DNA from: CAYRHJ01 sp964424105 | GTDB lineage: Bacteria > Planctomycetota > Phycisphaerae > UBA1845 | Direction: 5' to 3' | Assembly (NCBI GenBank): GCA_964424105.1 | Contig: CAYRHJ010000016.1 | Span: 85,795-149,794 of the forward strand | Length of the DNA stretch: 64,000 bases | Shown: positions 44,136 through 53,185 of the stretch, in pieces | Layout of the letters: each line of letters begins with the position of its first letter | Position numbering within the stretch: the first letter of the stretch is position 1 | Translations under genes and position numbers: made by a program | The notes under the pieces: model-generated | The model's input: the letters and a program-made list of their open reading frames with translations, nothing else | Database searches by the model: none | What the model was told of the DNA's origin: nothing

Positions 44136-44325
44136 CATCCGCGCTGGCCTCAACAGCCGCGGCTCGGCTGTGCGAATTGCCTAACTTGCCCAAACTAGCC
44201 GTTTGGTCGAGGTGGAATACATTTCGCGCGAAGCGACTAAGCCAATTCGATTTCGGCAGCCGATCCAATGAATGGAGAATAAGTGAGCAAGGTCATCGTT
44301 GGTGCAGGTGGGAAAGGAGGTCCCG

Positions 44326-44868
44326 ATGTCGCCCGGCAAAGCGCGTCAACTCAAAAGACGTTTTGTCGATCAAGACCGATTCGATGCGCAGAACATCGAA
44401 GAATTCCTGATCGGCGAGCCGCCGGATCGATTCGACGTTCGGCGGATTAGAATTAATCGACAAGTCGGAAGCACGTTCAGGTCTACACTCGACGACGAAA
44501 ATTTGATATCAAGCATTTCTCCCGCCCGCCCTTCATTTTGCGTGGATGGAATTAACGTGGCCAAGAAGCGCAAGGATGCTCAGTTCCCACTGTTCGTTGA
44601 TGCCTGCAAGGAACGAATCGCACCAACGGGTGACGGGTCTCAACACAGCATCGACAACGCCGCCGCGGGATCGGTGGCGTCTGCCACCTCGCACGACCTA
44701 AACCCCGCGCCGCACGAAAGTTACAATTTTCGACCGCGGCGCGATCGGTCCGTACGATCTGACCTGCGTCCGGGTCATAGCGATGGATTTGATATGAAGC
44801 GTTTTGTACTCGGTCTGATGGTGGGTGGATGTTTAACGACGGCGACCATCATTCTTCTGGTGCTTTAA
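44326..44868 (+). CDS. Hypothetical protein with C-terminal membrane helix
   Basis: ATG 44326 follows an excellent Shine-Dalgarno (AAAGGAGG), which is the main support. The 180 residues are mostly polar, basic and low in predicted structure; the end MKRFVLGLMVGGCLTTATIILLVL is a single membrane segment. No family is recognised. It could instead be that only the 24-residue C-terminal peptide from ATG 44794 is made. The following STAS gene is convergent. Confidence 0.5.
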   Translation: MSPGKARQLKRRFVDQDRFDAQNIEEFLIGEPPDRFDVRRIRINRQVGSTFRSTLDDENLISSISPARPSFCVDGINVAKKRKDAQFPLFVDACKERIAPTGDGSQHSIDNAAAGSVASATSHDLNPAPHESYNFRPRRDRSVRSDLRPGHSDGFDMKRFVLGLMVGGCLTTATIILLVL

Positions 44869-44921
44869 TACGAGGCTTGCGGTCGGAAGTCTTGCGAATC
44901 CATCGGATGCGATAAATCAAG

Positions 44922-45293
44922 CTACTTAATGGACTTAACTCCGAATTTCTTCATGGCCTCTTTTTCGTTGGCTGCGAAATTGAGCAGCTTGTTCAACTTG
45001 GTGATTGTGAAGAGCTTCATGATGCTGTCGCTGACGCCCGTCAGCACGAGGCAACCCTTGGCCTTTAGATAAGCCGCCTGTAGCGGGATCAGCACGCCGA
45101 GCGCCGCCGATGAAAGGTGCTGCACCTTTTGTATGTCCAGAATTAGTTTTTTCCTGTCTTGCTTTTCAATCAAATAAAAGAGGGCCGATCGCAACTCCTC
45201 GATGTGTTGGGGATCGATGATCGAGGAATCCTGGACGGTTGCGATGGTGACGTCTTGCATCGTTTCGATCAGCAAGCTGCTTTTTTGAGCCAT
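44922..45293 (-). CDS. STAS-domain protein (anti-sigma factor antagonist type)
   Basis: The 123-aa protein is one STAS domain. The strand ILDIQKVQHLSSAALGVLIPLQ carries the serine normally phosphorylated in SpoIIAA-like proteins (D...LSSAALGVL). DVTIATVQDSSIIDPQHIEELRSAL is the first strand-helix pair. In such systems a switch protein kinase phosphorylates the STAS protein, which otherwise binds the anti-sigma factor. No kinase or sigma gene is adjacent, so partners are unknown. It is divergent from rplM. Confidence 0.88.
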   Translation of the reverse strand: MAQKSSLLIETMQDVTIATVQDSSIIDPQHIEELRSALFYLIEKQDRKKLILDIQKVQHLSSAALGVLIPLQAAYLKAKGCLVLTGVSDSIMKLFTITKLNKLLNFAANEKEAMKKFGVKSIK

Positions 45294-45471
45294 AGCCCTA
45301 GTTTATTCAAGCAACGGCGGTTACGCCAGCTTGATTATCGGAATCAACGCAATTGGAATTTCGCGTCATGCGTTGTTGGCGGCGTTTGGCGACTTGACAG
45401 TCTCGAGCACGATGCTAAGCTGCCCGGTTCGTGGAATGGGTATCGTGGATCGGAAGAACCATAGGCGAATC

Positions 45472-45912
45472 ATGGCAATCGGGTGTATTCGAACAACATC
45501 GGCAAAGAAGGAATCGGTAGACCGCCCTTGGTATCAAGCGGACGCCGATGGGCAAGTCCTGGGCCGGTTGGCGGCGAGGATTGCGACGGTGCTCATGGGC
45601 AAACATCGGCCTGTGTACTCGCCACACGTCGACACGGGCGGATTCGTGGTGGTGACGAACGTCGAAAAGATGAAAATCACCGGCAACAAGCTCGATCACA
45701 AGGTCTACGCCAAATTCACGGGTCATCCGGGTGGATACAGGGAAACCCCGATGCGCCGGGTTTTTGCCACGCGACCTGAGCGCGTTCTCGAGGAAGCGGT
45801 CAGACGTATGCTGCCGAAAAACGCCCTGGCCCGACGAATGTTATTGAAACTGAAATGCTACGCGGGGCAGTCTCATCCACACTCTGCGCAGCAACCACAG
45901 CCATTACCGTAG
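45472..45912 (+). CDS. rplM: 50S ribosomal protein L13
   Basis: The 146-aa protein starts at ATG 45472 (the frame is open to 45331; ATG at 45436 is also possible). Visible L13 features are PWYQADADGQVLGRLAARIATVLMGK, GGFVVVTNVEKMKITGNK, and FTGHPGGYRETPMRRVFATRP. Its partner rpsI follows 87 bp later, the usual rplM-rpsI pair. Confidence 0.96.
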   Translation: MAIGCIRTTSAKKESVDRPWYQADADGQVLGRLAARIATVLMGKHRPVYSPHVDTGGFVVVTNVEKMKITGNKLDHKVYAKFTGHPGGYRETPMRRVFATRPERVLEEAVRRMLPKNALARRMLLKLKCYAGQSHPHSAQQPQPLP

Positions 45913-45999
45913 CGGATCGTTTCGTAGAAACAGGAAGCGGACGACAGCTTGGACTTGTATTCGAAGAATGCTCGACCAGCCCGGAGGTTATAAGCCATC

Positions 46000-46518
46000 G
46001 TGACGGAAGATCAAACGAAACCAGTGACTGATCGTTCTGATTCCACGCCTGAAAAAACGCGTGTGCCGGTTCAACCACCGACGGCTTCCACGCCCGTAGC
46101 CCAGGTCAAGTCAGCATCGAACGGAATGAAATACGGCTATTATTGGGGAACCGGCCGGCGTAAGACATCTGTGGCTCGCGTACGGATCAGGCCCGGAAAG
46201 GGCGAGTTCGTTGTCAACAAGCGTCCGGTGAACGAGTATTTTTCGTTTGAACGCGACCGCAACGATGCCGCGGCACCTTTGAAGGCTACGAATACCGGGG
46301 GCAGCGTTGACGTGTTCGTCAACGTCCGTGGAGGCGGAACTACGGGTCAAGCCGGCGCGATCCTTTTGGGCCTATCCAGGGCGCTTTGCGTCATGGATCA
46401 GGCGCACTTGGACAAGCTGCGAGACGGAAATTACCTGACGCGCGACAGCCGTAAAGTGGAACGCAAGAAATACGGGCGATCGGGCGCTCGCAAACGCTTC
46501 CAGTTCTCGAAACGATGA
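46000..46518 (+). CDS. rpsI: 30S ribosomal protein S9
   Basis: The protein of 172 residues begins at GTG 46000. The S9 core starts at GYYWGTGRRKTSVARVRIRPGKG and ends with the canonical KKYGRSGARKRFQFSKR tail that reaches the P-site tRNA. About 45 residues precede the core (TDRSDSTPEKTRVPVQPPTA), a disordered-looking extension absent from standard bacterial S9. The extension has no alternative ATG with a better ribosome site before the core. Confidence 0.95.
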   Translation: MTEDQTKPVTDRSDSTPEKTRVPVQPPTASTPVAQVKSASNGMKYGYYWGTGRRKTSVARVRIRPGKGEFVVNKRPVNEYFSFERDRNDAAAPLKATNTGGSVDVFVNVRGGGTTGQAGAILLGLSRALCVMDQAHLDKLRDGNYLTRDSRKVERKKYGRSGARKRFQFSKR

Positions 46519-47044
46519 TCGGTGGTTCGCCGCAGGCTGGCCATTGTGTTGTCGTTCCCGCGTGCGTTCGACATTGAATTTTTTGGTACCAGCATCGCAC
46601 ACCTGGATTTCAGTTCGCTTGGGCGGGGAAAGTCGCCCTATTCATCTCGTTATCGTGCGGCAGGCTCATGCGTCATAGCCCGTGGTTTTCACGGCGCGTG
46701 TCCGACGACTTTCGTTTCAAGCCGGGGCGATCTTTTCGCCTGAATCGATGACTCAGCCGATCAACCCCCGTGCGCTTCAGATGCGATCTCGCCAGTTGGA
46801 CCGATCGCGGGAGTCGGTGTCAGCCGCGAAACGCATTCATTCCGGTCGTCCACGAATCGCGCGATACTCCGCGCGCCTTCTGCGCGCAGCGTAACCGCGT
46901 TAGACTCTCGTGCCATGAACGACCCCGATCCGATTGTATTGGGTCTGAATCGTCGCAACTATTGAAACGACGTTTATGCAGTTGATACGGTTTGGCTGTG
47001 CCTCCGCTCCCGCACGGTCGCGGCTCTGAAAAGATGCAAACAGG
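46519..47044. other. 526-bp intergenic region
   Basis: No gene is convincing. A reverse-oriented copy of the GAGCCGCG element lies at 47001-47029. Confidence 0.5.
47001..47029 (-). repeat. Dispersed GAGCCGCG element, copy 3 (short)
   Basis: On the minus strand it reads CAGAGCCGCGACCGTGCGGG then AGCGG. The match to the other copies stops after this core. Confidence 0.65.
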
Positions 47045-48823
47045 GTGAAAGACTACAGTCCCCCACCAACCGAGCCGGCTAATCAGCATGCGTCGCGCCG
47101 GGTGCCGCTGACGTTGACCATCGTCGTCATGGTCGCCGTCATGGCAGCGGGCGGTTGGGCATGGTGGACATCGTTTGGATCGTTCACGTCGAGCGGGGGT
47201 GACAGGCTGGCTTCGTCGCGGGGCGGCGCGTGGTTTGTGGACGAGGCCGGCCTTTCCGGCATCACGTTTCAACATCGTTCCGGCGACGGCGGGCAATTTC
47301 GGTTTCCCGAAATCATGGCCGGCGGCGTATGCCTGCTCGATTTCGACATGGACGGGAATCTGGACGTCTATCTGGTTCAGAGCGGCGATCTGGAGGCGGC
47401 GAAGGGACCGAATGCGGGAAACGAACTGTATCGAAACCGGGGAGACGGGACGTTCCAGAACGTCTCGGCTGGATCGGGGACGGATGACGTGGGCTACGGC
47501 ATGGGATGTACGAGCGCTGATTACGACAATGACGGTTGGGTGGACTTGTACATCACAAACGTCGGTCCGAACACCTTGTTGCGAAACAACGGCGACGGAA
47601 CGTTCAGCGACGTCTCCGTGGCGGCTGGTGTTGACGACGTGGGCTGGGGCACTAGCGCCGCGTTTCTCGATTTCGACGCAGACGGCCATTTGGATCTTTT
47701 TGTCGTGAATTACATCCGCTGGTCATTGCCGGGCGACATTCCCTGTTACACGGGAACGGGCGCGCGGGATTACTGCTCGCCCAACAGCTACAACACCCCT
47801 GCGGCTGACACGCTGTATCGCAATCGCGGCGACGGCTCGTTTGAAGACGTCAGTGAATCGTCGGGAATACGCAGCGTTTTTGGAAACGGATTGGGTGTGG
47901 CCTGCGCGGATTTCAACGGGGACGGTCTGCTTGACGTTTACGTCGCCAACGACGGCATGCCCAATCAGCTCTGGATCAATCGGGGCGGGGGTCATTTCGA
48001 GGACGAGGCCATGATGTCGGGCTGCGCGGTCAACATGCAGGGCGAATCGGAGGCGGGTATGGGCGTGCAGGCCGTCGATTTCGACAACGACGGCGACGCG
48101 GACCTGTTCATGTCGCACCTGCGAGGCGAAACCAACACGTTTTATCAAAACCAGGGGTCGTGGTTCGATGACGTGTCGGCTGGGATCGGACTGGGCGGGC
48201 CCAGCGTCGATTACACGGGCTTCGGGTTGGGGTTTGCGGATTTTGATCACGACGGACGGCAGGATGTTTACATTGCCAACGGTCGCGTGACGCAGTTTGG
48301 TTCTCCGCTCGTCGAATCGGATGTGTTCGCGGAACCGAATCTGTTGTTCACCATGCAGGCGGACGAAACGTTTCGTCCGGTCGAACCCATGGGGGGAACG
48401 GATGGGATGTTGATCCACAGCAGCCGAGGCACCGCGTTGGGAGACCTGGACAACGACGGCGACATGGACGTAGTTGTTGTTAATCGCAATGCTAGGCCAT
48501 ACTTGCTCCGCAACGTCGCAACGAAGAATGGACATTGGATCATGTTTGATGTTCGCGATGGGATGAATCGCGAAGCGTTGTACGCGGTGGTTCGATTGGA
48601 GGCCGATGGACGGACTCAATATCGCACGGTGCAGCGGGCCTACAGCTATTGCTCCGGAAACGACGGGCGCGTGCATTTTGGACTGGGCAACGTGTCGAAA
48701 ATCGAGCGCGTCACGGTTCGCTGGCTGATCGGAGAACAGGAGTCGTTCGGGCCATTTGACGTCGACAAGCGGTACGTGTTGCGGCGGGGAAGCGGTCAAG
48801 TGTCGGATTCGGCGGACGATTGA
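47045..48823 (+). CDS. FG-GAP/VCBS repeat protein with ASPIC/UnbV domain
   Basis: The 592-aa protein (GTG 47045) has a signal anchor (PLTLTIVVMVAVMAAGGWAWW). Repeats of the type DFDMDGNLDVYLV, DYDNDGWVDLYITN, DFDADGHLDLFVVNY, DFNGDGLLDVYVAND, DFDNDGDADLFMSH, DFDHDGRQDVYIANG and DLDNDGDMDVVVVN form a seven-bladed beta-propeller with Ca-binding loops. The C-terminal part (VHFGLGNVSKIERVTVRWLIG) is the ASPIC/UnbV domain. Proteins like this (CRTAC1-type) are common in planctomycetes and are extracytoplasmic; ligand unknown. It stands alone in the transcription unit. Confidence 0.88.
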   Translation: MKDYSPPPTEPANQHASRRVPLTLTIVVMVAVMAAGGWAWWTSFGSFTSSGGDRLASSRGGAWFVDEAGLSGITFQHRSGDGGQFRFPEIMAGGVCLLDFDMDGNLDVYLVQSGDLEAAKGPNAGNELYRNRGDGTFQNVSAGSGTDDVGYGMGCTSADYDNDGWVDLYITNVGPNTLLRNNGDGTFSDVSVAAGVDDVGWGTSAAFLDFDADGHLDLFVVNYIRWSLPGDIPCYTGTGARDYCSPNSYNTPAADTLYRNRGDGSFEDVSESSGIRSVFGNGLGVACADFNGDGLLDVYVANDGMPNQLWINRGGGHFEDEAMMSGCAVNMQGESEAGMGVQAVDFDNDGDADLFMSHLRGETNTFYQNQGSWFDDVSAGIGLGGPSVDYTGFGLGFADFDHDGRQDVYIANGRVTQFGSPLVESDVFAEPNLLFTMQADETFRPVEPMGGTDGMLIHSSRGTALGDLDNDGDMDVVVVNRNARPYLLRNVATKNGHWIMFDVRDGMNREALYAVVRLEADGRTQYRTVQRAYSYCSGNDGRVHFGLGNVSKIERVTVRWLIGEQESFGPFDVDKRYVLRRGSGQVSDSADD

Positions 48824-48828
48824 CGGTC

Positions 48829-48916
48829 GAATGGTCCGATGAATGATGGTGGTCGATTCCGCGATTGCCGAAAAATGCAACGGTCGTGACTGGATTCCGG
48901 CGTTCGCCGGAATGAC
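48829..48916 (+). repeat. Dispersed post-stop element with REP-like palindrome
   Basis: It begins GAATGGTCCGATGAATGATGG six bases after the stop of the FG-GAP gene, like the copy at 53014 after another stop. The palindrome ATTCCGGCGTTCGCCGGAAT ends it. Confidence 0.65.
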
Positions 48917-49110
48917 GGAATGCGACACGGTGACCGTTGGCGATCTGCGGGGGACCGCTCGCTTTGCGCTCGCGGCTCGTAAACGAGTTGGTCGCGGGTC
49001 TGAAAATAGCGATGGACCACCATGCGGGGCGATGGTCCGAAAGATGTCTTCGTTTTGGTCATTCCTGCACGTCCAGGTATTCGGCACGAAATCGCTGCCA
49101 GCACGAATCA

Positions 49111-49140
49111 TTCCCCCTGCTCCCCTCTCGGTGGTATAAT
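49111..49140 (+). promoter_or_regulatory. Candidate promoter for rpoN
   Basis: A perfect TATAAT at 49135-49140 has TTCCCC 18 bp upstream (49111-49116). The same TTCCCC plus TATAAT pair occurs before the 24343 gene. Confidence 0.45.
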
Positions 49141-49265
49141 GAAGCGTGCAATGATCGTCGTTGCGCCGACATGTTCTGGGATCGCCGTCTCGATCCCCAA
49201 GGTGCTATAACAAGATGGCGTGCCCCGCCGGCAGCGGGGAACGAGAGTTACGAGTGGCTCATACC

Positions 49266-50717
49266 ATGTCACAATCCATGGGGCAATTCATGCGGCTGGA
49301 GCAGCGGCTGACGCCGCAGCTCATTCAATCCATGGATATTCTCCAGCTTTCGGCTCAGGATCTGGAACTTCGCATCGCCGAAGAACTCGAAAAAAACGTC
49401 ACGCTGGAGTTGGCTGACCCCGCCCCTTCCGCGGAGGAGGCGGAGGGTCAATCCCGTGACGATAATCAGGCCCGCGTCGACGGCGATTCGGAGAGCTTTT
49501 CGCGGCTGGATCGATTCGCACGCGAGAATCGGCTGGAATTCGAGGACAGTTCGTTATCCCACCTTCGCGGGCGATACACCGGTGGGGGCGAACGGGATTC
49601 CAAGTTGGACGCCATGGCCAACACCGCCGGTCGCAGCCAGGGTCTGGACGAGCACTTGCTTCAGCAATGGGTCTTGCTTGATCTCGACGATGAAACACGA
49701 CGAGCCGGTGAGACGATCATCTATCATCTGAACGAGGACGGCTATCTGAAGACCTCGTTGGAGCAGGTCGCGGAAAATTGCAGGCCGGCAGTATCGGCCG
49801 ACGTTTTGGAAAGAGCGTTGGCGCGGGTTCAACGACTTGAACCGGTGGGCATCGCAGCTCGCGATTACCGAGAATGTCTGCTGTTGCAACTGGAAACGCT
49901 TCCCGGCGACAACGAGATCGAGCGCCGGCTCATTGCCGACCATCTGGAAGACATCGGCAAGAATCGTTTGCCGGTGATTGCGGCGGCCACGGGTTTCTCG
50001 CTGGGCGAAATCACGTCTGCGATCGAGGTCATCACGCACTCGCTGTTGCTTTATCCGGCCTATCAGGTCGTGGAAAAGCGAATTCCGCGGGTGTTTCCGG
50101 ATGTGATTGTCGAGGAGGAGCTTGCGGGCAAGGGCCTGATGGTCCGGCTGACGCGTGGCAATCTGCCGGATCTGCGGATCAAGCAGGAATATTTGGACAT
50201 GCTCAAGGCCCGTTCGAACGGCAAGGAGGTTCGTGAATTCGTTCGGAAGCAAGTGGAAAATGCTGGGACACTGATCGAAGCGATCAAGTTTCGAAAGAGC
50301 CGGCTGATGGAAGTTGCCCAAGCGATCGTGACTCACCAGCCGGAATTCTTCGAAGTCGGCCCGTCGGGATTGAAGGTGTTCCGCATGAGCGATTTGGCTG
50401 ACGAATTGGGCTGTGACCCGTCTACAATCAGCCGATCGGTAGCTGATAAGTTCATGGAAACGCCCTACGGGGTGCTTCCGATGCGGTATTTTTTCACCGG
50501 CGGAACTGAATCGGGCGACGCGGCGGGGACGAGTTGGGACAGCATCAAGCAGCGTGTGGCCCAGATTATTAAGGAAGAAGACCCCAAGGACCCGCTGAAC
50601 GACGATCAAATCACGGAGCTGCTGGCGAAAGAGGATATTCCCATCAAGAGGCGGACGGTGGCGAAGTATCGATCGCAGCTCGACATTCCGCCCGCGCGAC
50701 AGCGACGGCAATTCTAA
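49266..50717 (+). CDS. rpoN: RNA polymerase sigma-54 factor
   Basis: The 483-aa protein (ATG 49266) has the Gln-rich activator-interacting region I (MRLEQRLTPQLIQSMDILQLS), a core-binding domain, the helix-turn-helix LADELGCDPSTISRSVADKF and the RpoN box KRRTVAKYRSQL near the C-terminus. It directs transcription from -24/-12 promoters and needs an AAA+ activator, none of which is encoded here. The hpf-ptsN cluster that follows rpoN in proteobacteria lies about 12.5 kb away in this window. Confidence 0.97.
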   Translation: MSQSMGQFMRLEQRLTPQLIQSMDILQLSAQDLELRIAEELEKNVTLELADPAPSAEEAEGQSRDDNQARVDGDSESFSRLDRFARENRLEFEDSSLSHLRGRYTGGGERDSKLDAMANTAGRSQGLDEHLLQQWVLLDLDDETRRAGETIIYHLNEDGYLKTSLEQVAENCRPAVSADVLERALARVQRLEPVGIAARDYRECLLLQLETLPGDNEIERRLIADHLEDIGKNRLPVIAAATGFSLGEITSAIEVITHSLLLYPAYQVVEKRIPRVFPDVIVEEELAGKGLMVRLTRGNLPDLRIKQEYLDMLKARSNGKEVREFVRKQVENAGTLIEAIKFRKSRLMEVAQAIVTHQPEFFEVGPSGLKVFRMSDLADELGCDPSTISRSVADKFMETPYGVLPMRYFFTGGTESGDAAGTSWDSIKQRVAQIIKEEDPKDPLNDDQITELLAKEDIPIKRRTVAKYRSQLDIPPARQRRQF

Positions 50718-50820
50718 CCCGGCAGTGAAATGCAAACGGGAAGTGCCATGCTACCGGCATCACCGAGTCTTGCCTTGCATTCCTTTCCGACCGTCATTTC
50801 GGCGGAATTCGTGGTTAGGA

Positions 50821-52335
50821 TCATGCATCCATGTCCGCCCATCGCTTGGCCATTTGACCGAAGATGTACAAGGCCACAGCGGCGACCACGCCGATGGCGG
50901 CAAACGGGATCCAAACGAAATACTGCGGGTGATAGGTTTCCCACAGGAGGCGTGTGGCCTCGACACCGTCAATGTTTAGGATTTCCTGAAGCTTTTGGAA
51001 GGCTTCCGCCCGCGAAATACCGGCCACTTGCTCGATGGTCGAAATCGATCCATTCCAATCTCGACCGTCTCCCCACTGCGTTTTTTGAAGCAGATATTTC
51101 AGCGCCAGCGTGGCCTTTTCACCAAAATGTCCGTAAACCCAACCCGCGAGGTACGAACCTGCACCCACGCCCAATCCGACGGGAATGTTCACGTAACCGA
51201 GGTAAAGCCCTTTCTTTCCCGGCGGAGCGATCAGGCCGAGGTATTCGTTTTTCTTCGGTCCGGTCAGCATTTCCCCCAGCGAAAAGAAGACGATGCCCAA
51301 CAGCAGAAACCAGCCGTTGCCGGTCAGGCCGGCCAGCAACACGCCGCAGGTGGCGACGATCATGCCCCAGAACATGCTTTCCAACGTTCGGAATTTGCGC
51401 ACCAACCATGAAATCGGGATCATGAGCGTGACGATCAGCAGCGCATTGAGCGAAATGAGGACTTGCTGAGGGACCCGCAGCCGGCCTTGGTCTCCCATTT
51501 CCCGCCAGGCGTCGAACGGGACGTATTGGGCGACCATGGAGCTGTCCACCCAGTCTTCGATGAAATTCGGTTGCAAGTCCCAGAGTTGATACATCATCAG
51601 CCAAAAGCAGGACATGATGATCAACCATGTGCAAAGTCGGGGTTCGAAGACGTTGACGATGGTCTTCCAGAAAACACGCACCGGGCTTTCCGTTTGCGAG
51701 GCCCCCGACGAGACGTTGGGAATGGTGAACAGCATGAGGTAATTCAAGGCGGTAAAGCCGGCACACGTCAGGAACATGAGCCGCCATCCGCTCCAATCGT
51801 GATTGCCCAACAGGAGCGGAGAAAGATAGTGGCCGATGAGCGAACCGACGTTCACAACCCAATAGAAGATTCCCCAGCCCAGTGACGACGTGGCCTTGGT
51901 CAGCCCGTGGGACAAGGTCGCCTGAAGGCTGGGTTTGAAGAAGGCCGTTCCGATGGCCAACACGATGACGCCGGCGAAGAAACCGTAATAGGTGTGAAAC
52001 ATGGCCATCAGGACGTAACCGATGATGTTGAGCGTGATGGAGAAGAACAGCGTGCGTTTGTAGCCGTAGCGATCGGCGTAACCACCCGTGACCATGGGCA
52101 GGAACGACTGGAAAAGCGCCCACCACGCGTAGATCCAACCCTTGTGGGCGGCGGTCAATTGGAGACCACCCGGATCGGTGGCCTGCATGATGTAAATGGG
52201 TGCGACCGGGCGAAGCGTGTAATAGGCCAGCCGTTCCCACATTTCGATAATGTTGCACAGCCAATAGGTCCGGCCCATGGCGCTGACGCCTGATGGCGCG
52301 GCATCGGTCGGTCGTGTCGAATCGGTTGAATCCAT
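50821..52335 (-). CDS. POT/PTR2-type MFS transporter
   Basis: The start is ATG 52335 behind AAGGGG (the frame has another ATG at 52341). The 504-aa protein has about twelve to fourteen membrane segments. WLCNIIEMWERLAYYTLRPVAPIYI resembles the E..ER..YYG start of proton-dependent oligopeptide transporters, and VTGGYADRYGYKRTLF is the MFS loop 2-3 motif. GTAFFKPSLQATLSHG is the PTR2-like segment. Substrate may be small peptides, but the usual YYG becomes YYT, so this is uncertain. It lies convergent to rpoN. Confidence 0.78.
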   Translation of the reverse strand: MDSTDSTRPTDAAPSGVSAMGRTYWLCNIIEMWERLAYYTLRPVAPIYIMQATDPGGLQLTAAHKGWIYAWWALFQSFLPMVTGGYADRYGYKRTLFFSITLNIIGYVLMAMFHTYYGFFAGVIVLAIGTAFFKPSLQATLSHGLTKATSSLGWGIFYWVVNVGSLIGHYLSPLLLGNHDWSGWRLMFLTCAGFTALNYLMLFTIPNVSSGASQTESPVRVFWKTIVNVFEPRLCTWLIIMSCFWLMMYQLWDLQPNFIEDWVDSSMVAQYVPFDAWREMGDQGRLRVPQQVLISLNALLIVTLMIPISWLVRKFRTLESMFWGMIVATCGVLLAGLTGNGWFLLLGIVFFSLGEMLTGPKKNEYLGLIAPPGKKGLYLGYVNIPVGLGVGAGSYLAGWVYGHFGEKATLALKYLLQKTQWGDGRDWNGSISTIEQVAGISRAEAFQKLQEILNIDGVEATRLLWETYHPQYFVWIPFAAIGVVAAVALYIFGQMAKRWADMDA

Positions 52336-52506
52336 GGTCATCCCCTTGATTCGCTAGTGAAGCCGCCAAGCCCGAAGGTGAAGGCGGGAGTTTGGCCGAT
52401 CCGTCGACGGCGGTCAATCGTTGAATGCCTGGGGATTCGCCGATATGTTGACCGGGGCGTAGGCGGGGTGACAGAAGATCGATGGGTGGAGTTGGCCGGC
52501 CCCGTC

Positions 52507-52572
52507 GTACGGTGTTCATGGCGGCGGCGTCCGATGTTCATTGCGGCGCCGTACGATGTTCATGGCGGCGGA
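52507..52572 (+). repeat. Three tandem 22-bp repeats upstream of the thioesterase gene
   Basis: Units start at 52507, 52529 and 52551 with consensus GTACGATGTTCATGGCGGCG plus two bases. They end 25 bp before the GTG start of the thioesterase gene. Confidence 0.85.
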
Positions 52573-52597
52573 CGATCATTGTTGAGAGAACAAACAA

Positions 52598-53008
52598 GTG
52601 GATGAAACGCTGCTTCAACGCATCTTTCGGATACCTATCGTCAAGACGCTGGGAATGGATTTCAAGGAATTGAACGAGGGAATCTGTACCGTCGAGGTTC
52701 CGCATGACAAACGCTTCGACGGAGTTTACGAATCGATGCATGGCGGGCTGATGATGACGGTGGCAGACAGCATCGCCTGTTTCGCCATTATGTCGCGTAC
52801 CGGTCCGGAGCAGGCTATGACTACCACGGATATGAACATCCGCTTCTTGGCCGCCTGCCTGACTGACGTGACTGCGACAGCCCGGGTGATCAAGCTGGGC
52901 CGGACGCTTTGTCCGGTGGCGGTCGATCTTTTCGACTCGAGCGGACGTCATTGTGCGGTGGCTCAAGTCACGTACATGCTCTTGGATCGCATTCCCAAGC
53001 GTCATTGA
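52598..53008 (+). CDS. PaaI-type hotdog thioesterase
   Basis: The protein of 136 residues begins at GTG 52598. MHGGLMMTVADSIACFAIMS is the HGG motif followed by the acidic helix typical of PaaI-like acyl-CoA thioesterases, and TTTDMNIRFLAAC is the next strand. Length matches the family. Acyl substrate unknown. It is followed by a dispersed element and then tadA. Confidence 0.88.
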   Translation: MDETLLQRIFRIPIVKTLGMDFKELNEGICTVEVPHDKRFDGVYESMHGGLMMTVADSIACFAIMSRTGPEQAMTTTDMNIRFLAACLTDVTATARVIKLGRTLCPVAVDLFDSSGRHCAVAQVTYMLLDRIPKRH

Positions 53009-53013
53009 TCATA

Positions 53014-53151
53014 GAATGGTCCACTGAATGATGGTCGTCGTTTCGGTAAATGCAGGAAACCGCAATGATCATGGCTGGGCCCCGGCGTGCGCCGGGGTGA
53101 CGGCGTTGCCACAGGAACGAAGCAGCTTCATTTCACTGTTTTAACGTCAAT
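53014..53151 (+). repeat. Dispersed post-stop element
   Basis: It begins GAATGGTCCACTGAATGATGG six bases after the thioesterase stop, has the block GGAAACCGCAATGATC, the hairpin CCCCGGCGTGCGCCGGGG, and ends CTGTTTTAACGTCAAT. The reverse-oriented copy is 32599-32736. Confidence 0.75.
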
Positions 53152-53185
53152 GAAATCAAAGCGCGACAGCGGCGGGAGGCCTGCC

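Larger units (their letters stand above)
48824..49265. other. 442-bp intergenic region before rpoN
   Basis: It contains the start of a post-stop element (48829-48850), a REP-like palindrome (48891-48916) and a candidate promoter with TATAAT at 49135-49140. No gene is convincing. Confidence 0.5.

Noticed and set aside
46522..46743. 73-aa open frame after rpsI
   Set aside because: It has no ribosome site, no hydrophobic or domain pattern and lies in repeat-bearing intergenic DNA.
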